Assembly (NCBI GenBank): GCA_964544085.1
Contig: CAZIZT010000021.1
Location: 1-48,336 of the forward strand
Reading direction: 5' to 3'
DNA from: CAZIZT01 sp964544085
Lineage (GTDB): Bacteria > Campylobacterota_A > Desulfurellia > Desulfurellales > Hippeaceae
Length of the DNA: 48,336 bases
The notes below the pieces were generated by a model, which worked only from the letters and a program-made list of their open reading frames with translations, was not told where the DNA came from and did not search any database. A program made the translations under genes and the position numbers. Positions within the stretch are counted from its first letter, which is position 1; every line of letters begins with the position of its first letter. Shown here one piece after another: positions 43,356 to 48,336 of the stretch.

Positions 43356-44084
43356 ATGTTGCTTAAGGAAAAGAATATCAGATCCGTTGTCAAAGGGATC
43401 AGCTGGCGATTTCTTGCCACGGCAACTACAGTTGCAATAATTTATGTCTTTTTCGGCAAGTTGACCCTGGCTGTGGCAGCAGGAGCTGTTGAAGCTACTA
43501 CGAAAATCATCCTTTACTGGGCACATGAGCGCATCTGGCAGAGAATAGGTTGGGGCATCAGGAAGGTAGAACCCTTCAATGTCTGGTTTACAGGTTTACC
43601 TTTGAGCGGAAAGAGCACAATAGCCAGACTTGTGCATGAGAGAATGAAAAATGAGGGCATTAACGTTGATTGGATCGATTCTTCGCAAATAAGACGGTTG
43701 ATCCCGGACATTGGATATACACGAAAGGAGAGGGTGAAGCACCTTAAGAGGATTGCGTACCTTGTAAAAAAGCTGCAGGACAATGACGTGAGCGTTATCT
43801 GTTCTTTTATTTCGCCGTATGAGGAGACAAGGGAGAATGTCCGAAAGATAACGAAAAACAGTGTAATTGTATACACAAAAGCCTCTGTAGAGGAGTGTAA
43901 AAGAAGGGATTACAAGGGTTTGTATGAAAAGGCTTTAAGTGGTCAGATCAAGCACTTTACGGGCATAAGCGACCAATTCGAAGAGCCGCAGAATGCTGAT
44001 ATTGTCATTGATACCGAAAAAACTTCGCCTGAAAAGGCAGCTGATATGATTGTCAAATACGTTTTGAGGCGCTTTGTAAAGTAG
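43356..44084 (+). CDS. DUF2061 membrane domain fused to a divergent APS-kinase-like domain
   Basis: A fusion protein of 242 residues. Residues 1 to about 65 match DUF2061, a small two-helix membrane domain (SWRFLATATTVAIIY ... EATTKIILYWAHER). Residues about 73-240 are an APS-kinase-like P-loop domain, with Walker A GLPLSGKS (80-87) and the RDYKGLYEKAL motif. The canonical DGDN that binds the APS substrate is replaced by DSSQ at 108-111, unlike the CysC that follows. It may phosphorylate a different substrate or be a membrane-bound regulator. DUF2061 domains are known near CysC genes. It starts 28 bases after cysN. Confidence 0.85.
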   Translation: MLLKEKNIRSVVKGISWRFLATATTVAIIYVFFGKLTLAVAAGAVEATTKIILYWAHERIWQRIGWGIRKVEPFNVWFTGLPLSGKSTIARLVHERMKNEGINVDWIDSSQIRRLIPDIGYTRKERVKHLKRIAYLVKKLQDNDVSVICSFISPYEETRENVRKITKNSVIVYTKASVEECKRRDYKGLYEKALSGQIKHFTGISDQFEEPQNADIVIDTEKTSPEKAADMIVKYVLRRFVK

Positions 44085-44097
44085 TGGAAAGGTGAAG

Positions 44098-44694
44098 ATG
44101 GACAGGGTGATTTTCTCCTATAAAACAAAGGTCAGCAGGGTAGATAGGGAAAGGATAAAGAATCAGAAGGGTTGTGTTGTGTGGTTTACCGGTCTTTCTG
44201 GTTCTGGCAAAAGCACAATAGCAAACAGACTTGAACATAAGCTAAACGAGCGGGGCTATCACACGTATCTACTTGATGGGGACAATGTGCGCAATGGCTT
44301 AAACAGTGATCTTGGGTTTTCAAAGGAGGATAGGGTTGAGAATATAAGGCGCATAGCAGAAGTGGCACGCCTGTTTGTAGATGCTGGCATTATTGTGCTT
44401 GTCGCTTTTATATCACCTTTCAGAGATGACAGACTAAAGGCGCGCAGGCTTATAGGTGATTCTGACTTCTTTGAAATATTTGTGGATACGCCACTTGAGG
44501 TTTGTATAGAGCGTGACCCAAAGGGGCTTTACAAAAAAGCGCTGAGGGGTGAAATAGAAGAATTTACAGGAATAGATTCTCCCTATGAACCCCCTGAAAA
44601 ACCTGATCTTGTTGTGAAGACCGTTCAGACATCGCCGGACGATGCAGCAGAGTCTGTTTTTAATCTTTTGAAAAGAAGGGGCAAGCTATTTTGA
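44098..44694 (+). CDS. cysC: adenylylsulfate kinase
   Basis: APS kinase, which phosphorylates APS to PAPS. The protein has 198 residues with Walker A GLSGSGKS (32-39), the substrate motif DGDN (60-63) with NGLNSDLGFS, DRVENIRR, FISPFRDDR, and the lid motif RDPKGLYKKA. It is a canonical copy beside the divergent DUF2061 fusion. The start is ATG 44098 after AAAGGTG; a GTG at 44092 overlaps that site. The stop overlaps the start of the ABC exporter, which links PAPS supply to an export gene. Confidence 0.95.
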   Translation: MDRVIFSYKTKVSRVDRERIKNQKGCVVWFTGLSGSGKSTIANRLEHKLNERGYHTYLLDGDNVRNGLNSDLGFSKEDRVENIRRIAEVARLFVDAGIIVLVAFISPFRDDRLKARRLIGDSDFFEIFVDTPLEVCIERDPKGLYKKALRGEIEEFTGIDSPYEPPEKPDLVVKTVQTSPDDAAESVFNLLKRRGKLF

Positions 44695-46418
44695 GCACGA
44701 TCAGCAAGCTTAGGCACATCCTCTCAAAAAGGGATAAGATATATTTTGTTGTCCTTGTTGTGCTGTCTGTATTGCTTGCTGTTATTGAGACGATAGGCAT
44801 ATCGTCCATCATGCCGTTTATTTCGATAGCTACCGATTTTCATAGAATACAGACGAACAGATATCTGCATCTTCTATATACACATTTGCATTTCTCTTCG
44901 CCGGAGCACTTCGTAATAGCATTCGGTGTTGCCTTGATATTTTTTTACTTTTTCAGGGCTTTTTTCAATCTGAGTTACTACTACCTGCTCGCCCGCTTCT
45001 CTCGCGGCAGGTATTATTTAATAGCCTACAAACTGCTTCAAAACTACCTTAACTTCAGCTACAGCGACTTCACAAAGCATGACACATCGACGCTGACAAA
45101 GAATATAATCAATGAAGCCAATAATGTTGTTGCTTTATTGACAAACGCTCTATTTATGCTTTCTGAGATTTCCGTCTCGGTTTTTCTATATGCACTACTT
45201 ATATCTGTGAACTGGAAGATGACTTTGCTTTTGACGGTGTTTCTTGCGGCAAATGCGCTTTTTCTTGTTAAGGCTGTAGGGGGTAAGCTTAAAAAGGAAG
45301 GCGAAAGGCGAGTTGAATTCCAGAAGCGGATGTTTGAAAGTATTGAAATAAGCTTTGGAAATTTCAAGATCATAAAGCTCCTTACAAACGACGAACCTAT
45401 ATTGGAGCGTTTCAAAGAGGCAACAGCTGGGTTTACAAGGACACAGATTATCAATCAGACACTCATTCAGTTTCCGCGTCTTTTTCTTGAAACGCTTGGC
45501 TTTAGCATCGTTGCCTTTATAGTTATCTATCTTGTGTGGAAATACGGCAAGAATATTACGCCTGTCCTTGGTATGCTCTCCATGTATGTGCTTGCATTAT
45601 ACAGGCTTTTGCCATCCATGAACAGGGTTATTGGTAGTTACAATCAGATGCTTTTCTTCAAGAAGTCGCTGGATATTGTTCATGGTGATCTGCTATACAG
45701 AATAGAAATGCTTGGCGATGATAATGTTGATTTTAAAAGAAATATACGGCTTGATCATGTCTGGTTTGGATATGACAGTAAGGTAATTTTAAAGGATGTA
45801 AATATTGAGATTAAAAAGAAACAGAAGGTGGCTGTAACAGGCGAAAGTGGTGCTGGAAAGACCACACTTGTGGATATAATTATCGGTATATACAGACCAT
45901 CAAAGGGAAGGGTGCTGGTTGATGATGTGCCGTTGAGTGAAAGGAATATAAAGTCATGGAGGAGCAAGATCGGTTATATACCACAGCAGGTGTATCTGTT
46001 TCCCGGAAGTGTTGCAGAGAATATTGTCTTCGGGAGAAAAATGGACGAGGCGAGAGTAATAGAGTGTTTAAAGATGGTGGGTATGTGGGAATTTTTTGAG
46101 GAAAAACAGGGCATACATACCCGCATAGGTACAGGTGGAGTTGGTCTAAGCGGTGGGCAGATGCAGCGTGTAGCGATAGCACGAGCTATCTACTCTGATC
46201 CTGAGGTTCTCGTTCTTGATGAAGCGACAAGTGCACTCGACTATGAGGGGGAGCAGAAGATTATGGATATGATCTTTGAAATTGGTAGGGAAAAAACTAT
46301 AATTATTGTTGCGCATCGAAGAAGTGCATTAAAAAGGTGTGAAAGGATATTACTTGTTGAAAACGGAGAAGTAAGTGAGATAAAGAATAATTACGTAACT
46401 GATGAAAGCTTACCCTAA
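44691..46418 (+). CDS. ABC exporter / lipid-linked glycan flippase (PglK/MsbA-like)
   Basis: A half-size ABC exporter of 575 residues. Residues 1 to about 330 hold six membrane helices. The ATPase domain (about 345-570) has Walker A GESGAGKTT, signature LSGGQMQRVAIARA, Walker B VLVLDEATSALD and switch His in VAHRRS. It is close in plan to PglK and MsbA flippases of surface-glycan loci. It starts with TTG at 44691, overlapping the cysC stop; AAGGGGC is upstream. The last residues overlap the start of a truncated glycosyltransferase at 46402. The substrate is inferred from neighbours. Confidence 0.88.
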   Translation: MSTISKLRHILSKRDKIYFVVLVVLSVLLAVIETIGISSIMPFISIATDFHRIQTNRYLHLLYTHLHFSSPEHFVIAFGVALIFFYFFRAFFNLSYYYLLARFSRGRYYLIAYKLLQNYLNFSYSDFTKHDTSTLTKNIINEANNVVALLTNALFMLSEISVSVFLYALLISVNWKMTLLLTVFLAANALFLVKAVGGKLKKEGERRVEFQKRMFESIEISFGNFKIIKLLTNDEPILERFKEATAGFTRTQIINQTLIQFPRLFLETLGFSIVAFIVIYLVWKYGKNITPVLGMLSMYVLALYRLLPSMNRVIGSYNQMLFFKKSLDIVHGDLLYRIEMLGDDNVDFKRNIRLDHVWFGYDSKVILKDVNIEIKKKQKVAVTGESGAGKTTLVDIIIGIYRPSKGRVLVDDVPLSERNIKSWRSKIGYIPQQVYLFPGSVAENIVFGRKMDEARVIECLKMVGMWEFFEEKQGIHTRIGTGGVGLSGGQMQRVAIARAIYSDPEVLVLDEATSALDYEGEQKIMDMIFEIGREKTIIIVAHRRSALKRCERILLVENGEVSEIKNNYVTDESLP

Positions 46419-46572
46419 GGTGTCAATTGTTGTTCCGACGTATAATAGAAAAGAGCTTTTAAAAGAGTGTCTGGAAAGTTTAGTAAACCAAAGCTATCCC
46501 AACTTTAGGTTTTGTCTATTTTTGCGATTTTTTAAATTTAATGATAATTCATTTACACATGAGATATTTTAA
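46402..46572 (+). pseudogene. truncated GT2-family glycosyltransferase, N-terminal 35 codons only
   Basis: A reading frame starting at ATG 46402, inside the 3' end of the ABC exporter. Its first residues (VSIVVPTYNRKELL, then CLESLVNQSYPNF) are a perfect GT2 glycosyltransferase beginning. After about codon 36 (near 46508) the sequence changes to an AT-rich, unrelated run and stops at 46570-46572 (56 residues in all). The four-or-more conserved motifs of a GT2 enzyme (DDGSTD, DSDD and so on) are missing. This is the remnant of a gene cut by recombination. Confidence 0.85.
46434..46449 (+). repeat. direct repeat copy 1 (PTYNR coding motif)
   Basis: Sixteen bases TCCGACGTATAATAGA, matching 15 of 16 bases at 47411-47426. 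Both copies code for the conserved GT2 start motif, so conservation of the protein may explain them in part. Confidence 0.6.
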
Positions 46573-47389
46573 GCTGAAAAAAAGAATTCAATTAGTAATG
46601 GAAAATGCCCATCCTTTCAGGTTAATACTTTCGTACTTTCTAAGGAAGAGCGGTTTATCGTCCTTGATTGTGTTTGATAGAGTATATTATAAGTTACGAT
46701 TTCATCCAACAGCTCTTATGATGCATATGTTTGCAGACAAAAAAGCAAGGGAAGAAGAAGTGTTGTATTTAATTTCGCTATTAACTCCTAACTCAAATGT
46801 AATTGACGTAGGAGCAAATGTAGGTACAATTTCCATTCCTCTGGCAAAGTTTGTGAGGTTTGGGAAGGTGTTTAGTATAGAGGCCCATCCAAGAATTTAC
46901 AATTATCTTAAGAAGAATGTTGAGTTGAACAATTTAACAAATGTTGAATTATTTAATCTGGCAATTGGAGACAAAAAAGGGCACGTGTTTTTCTCTGATA
47001 TCTCAAGTGATGATATGAATAGAGTTATTAAGGACAAAAGTGGGATTGATGTAGAGACGAGGAGGCTTGATGAGATAATTCCGAAACATTTATTGATCAG
47101 GCTATTAAAAATTGATACTGAGGGTTATGAGCTTTTTGTTTTAAAAGGTTGTAAAAATATTTTAGAGAATGTTGAGATAATCTATTTTGAAAGTTTCGAA
47201 GAGCATTTTAATAGTTTTGGATACTCGACTAAAGATATATTGGGTTTTCTGAAAGAAAATAATTTTATAGTTTTTAGAATTACAGGCGAGGGTTTTGAAA
47301 CAGTTTCAGATGGTTATATTTCTAACTCGTGCGAGAATTTAATTGCAGCAAACCAAAACTTTAACCTGAAAAAAGTGCTATGGGATTAA
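46541..47389 (+). CDS. FkbM-family methyltransferase
   Basis: A SAM-dependent O-methyltransferase of 282 residues. The SAM motif VIDVGANVGTISIPLAKF lies near residue 88, followed by VFSIEAHPRIYNYLKKN, and the LLKIDTEGYE motif near 190 that defines the FkbM family. Such enzymes methylate sugars in surface polysaccharides. It is AT-rich compared with genes to the left, and none of the possible starts (46541, 46559, 46598) has a ribosome site, so the 5' end was probably brought in by recombination. It lies between a truncated glycosyltransferase and a second GT2 gene. Confidence 0.88.
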   Translation: MIIHLHMRYFKLKKRIQLVMENAHPFRLILSYFLRKSGLSSLIVFDRVYYKLRFHPTALMMHMFADKKAREEEVLYLISLLTPNSNVIDVGANVGTISIPLAKFVRFGKVFSIEAHPRIYNYLKKNVELNNLTNVELFNLAIGDKKGHVFFSDISSDDMNRVIKDKSGIDVETRRLDEIIPKHLLIRLLKIDTEGYELFVLKGCKNILENVEIIYFESFEEHFNSFGYSTKDILGFLKENNFIVFRITGEGFETVSDGYISNSCENLIAANQNFNLKKVLWD

Positions 47390-47390
47390 A

Positions 47391-48336
47391 ATGTTTCTTA
47401 CTTTATTAACTCCGACGTATAACAGAGCCCATAAACTTCATAGAGTTTATGAGAGTATTAAATCGCAGACTTTGCAAAAGGTAGATGGTGAGTATATTTT
47501 TGAGTGGATTGTGATAGACGATGGGAGCGACGATGGGACGGATGAGTTAGTGAAAAAATGGAAAAAAGAGGTAGATTGGCCAATCGTTTACAAGTATCAA
47601 GAAAACAGAGGTAAATGGAAGGCACTGCAGGAGGGAATAAAAATCGCACGTGGAGAACTTACTTTAATTGCAGATAGTGATGATGAATTTTTACCTGAAA
47701 CTTTTGAGACTTTTTATAATATATGGAATAAATTTACTGATGAAGAAAAAGCCAAGTGTGGTGGTATTGGGGTTTTGTGCCAGGATCAGCATGGGAATCG
47801 AGTTGGCTGTGATTATCCAGTTGAAAAACAGTTGATTCCATCTTTGGAGGCAGTTTTCGGATGGCAAAATATTGGTTTGGGAGAAACATGGGCGGCACTT
47901 AAAACTCAAAATTTGAAAAACGTCTTTCAGGTGCCTGATAAAGCGAAAGATCTCAAGTTTATTCCTGAAAGCTTTTTTTGGAGTCGTATTGTCTTTGAAC
48001 TGCGTCCCTATTCTTATTTTCTAAATAAAGTGCTACGCATATATTACAGAAACGAAGGAGATGGTATTAGCCGTGGAATTCGAGAAAAATATGCAGATGG
48101 ATTTCTCTTTGAATCAAAATGGTTTGTCACCAAATCTGGGATTATTGCATGGCGCTACCTAAAGATTTTTTTTAACCTTTGGTTTAAGTTCAAATCAAAG
48201 TTTACAGGTTGTTTCTTAAGAGCTCCTCCTCTCGTTCTGATGAGTAACCCCTTGTGTTCCAGATGTGATAAATCATTCCGGATCGAAACTTCGCTAACCC
48301 CGAACACACGACTCAGGTCCGTAACGGAAATATTAT
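47391..48336 (+). CDS. GT2-family glycosyltransferase, runs off the window end
   Basis: A glycosyltransferase in frame from ATG 47391 to the window edge (at least 315 residues, partial). The motifs are TPTYNRAHKLHRVYESI at the start, WIVIDDGSDDGTDELV, QENRGKWKALQEG and LIADSDDEFLPET (the metal-binding DxD region), typical of GT2 enzymes in polysaccharide loci. The last about 45 codons (after about 48190) look unlike a glycosyltransferase and lie antisense to a DeoR helix-turn-helix fragment, so the true C-terminus is probably missing. It starts one base after the FkbM stop, with no ribosome site of its own. Confidence 0.85.
   Translation, partial: MFLTLLTPTYNRAHKLHRVYESIKSQTLQKVDGEYIFEWIVIDDGSDDGTDELVKKWKKEVDWPIVYKYQENRGKWKALQEGIKIARGELTLIADSDDEFLPETFETFYNIWNKFTDEEKAKCGGIGVLCQDQHGNRVGCDYPVEKQLIPSLEAVFGWQNIGLGETWAALKTQNLKNVFQVPDKAKDLKFIPESFFWSRIVFELRPYSYFLNKVLRIYYRNEGDGISRGIREKYADGFLFESKWFVTKSGIIAWRYLKIFFNLWFKFKSKFTGCFLRAPPLVLMSNPLCSRCDKSFRIETSLTPNTRLRSVTEIL
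47411..47426 (+). repeat. direct repeat copy 2 (PTYNR coding motif)
   Basis: Sixteen bases differing from 46434-46449 at a single C/T. They lie at the same place in the GT2 reading frame as in the truncated copy, about 977 bases apart, so recombination between the two GT2 genes is possible. Confidence 0.6.
48155..48334 (-). pseudogene. DeoR-family regulator fragment (N-terminal helix-turn-helix only)
   Basis: Reading leftward from the window edge, the minus strand codes for a DeoR-type winged helix: SVTDLSRVFGVSEVSIRNDL then LEHKGLLIRTRGGAL, followed by about 20 residues and a TAG stop at 48157-48155. The start lies beyond the window. The sugar-phosphate-sensing domain that should follow for about 180 residues is absent, so the gene is truncated by the junction with the GT2 gene on the opposite strand. 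Confidence 0.75.

Overview
The window reads as a chromosomal segment of an anaerobic, sulfur-metabolising, probably thermophilic diderm bacterium. The clues are: an LPS-assembly lipoprotein (LptE) and an Mla/MCE lipid transporter, so there is an outer membrane; a four-subunit pyruvate:ferredoxin oxidoreductase and a tungsten aldehyde oxidoreductase; menaquinone made by the futalosine route (MqnA, MqnC, MqnE); a sulfide-type THI4 thiazole synthase; and a cysteine desulfidase. This mix suggests a Desulfurellales/Hippea-like or neighbouring lineage. That placement is an inference from gene content and no 16S gene is present. TTG starts are common (leuS, ruvB, the ABC exporter) and most promoters look like ordinary sigma70 sites.

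Layout. 1-7.7 kb: a multidomain PAS/GAF/GGDEF/EAL c-di-GMP protein and a large secreted beta-propeller/PKD protein anchored by two SLH domains. 7.7-14.8 kb: a tightly packed operon ilvD-leuS-lptE-(GT39/83 transferase)-thi4. 14.8-18 kb: a small low-complexity ORF, a phosphohexomutase, and a convergent FIST-domain protein. 18-20.3 kb: mqnE-mqnC. 20.3-23 kb: tRNA-Ser(GGA), tRNA-Arg(GCG), the SRP RNA and then dnaX-ybaB-recR, all closely spaced. 23-28 kb: porCDAB, a terminator, ilvE, mqnA.

28-33.3 kb (minus strand): ruvB-alr-mlaE-mlaF-mlaD. 33.3-38.2 kb (minus): moeA followed by aorA-aorB-aorC, an aldehyde oxidoreductase with a four-cluster ferredoxin and an FAD subunit, read from a promoter with a palindrome at the predicted start point. 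38.2-40.9 kb (minus): a TPR protein, a LysE-type exporter and a cysteine desulfidase. 40.9-46.4 kb (plus): cysD-cysN-(DUF2061-CysC)-cysC running straight into an ABC flippase. No sulfate-reducing enzymes are nearby, which points to PAPS for sulfating a surface glycan.

From about 46.5 kb the sequence becomes AT-rich and mosaic. A glycosyltransferase gene is cut after about 35 codons, a FkbM methyltransferase and another GT2 gene follow without good ribosome sites, and at the right edge the GT2 reading frame runs antisense through the truncated helix-turn-helix end of a DeoR-family regulator. This looks like a recombined surface-polysaccharide locus. The features most worth checking are this mosaic end, the THI4 with proline at the catalytic Cys/His position, the AorABC locus, the unusual tRNA-Arg, and the CysC-like kinase with a replaced DGDN motif.
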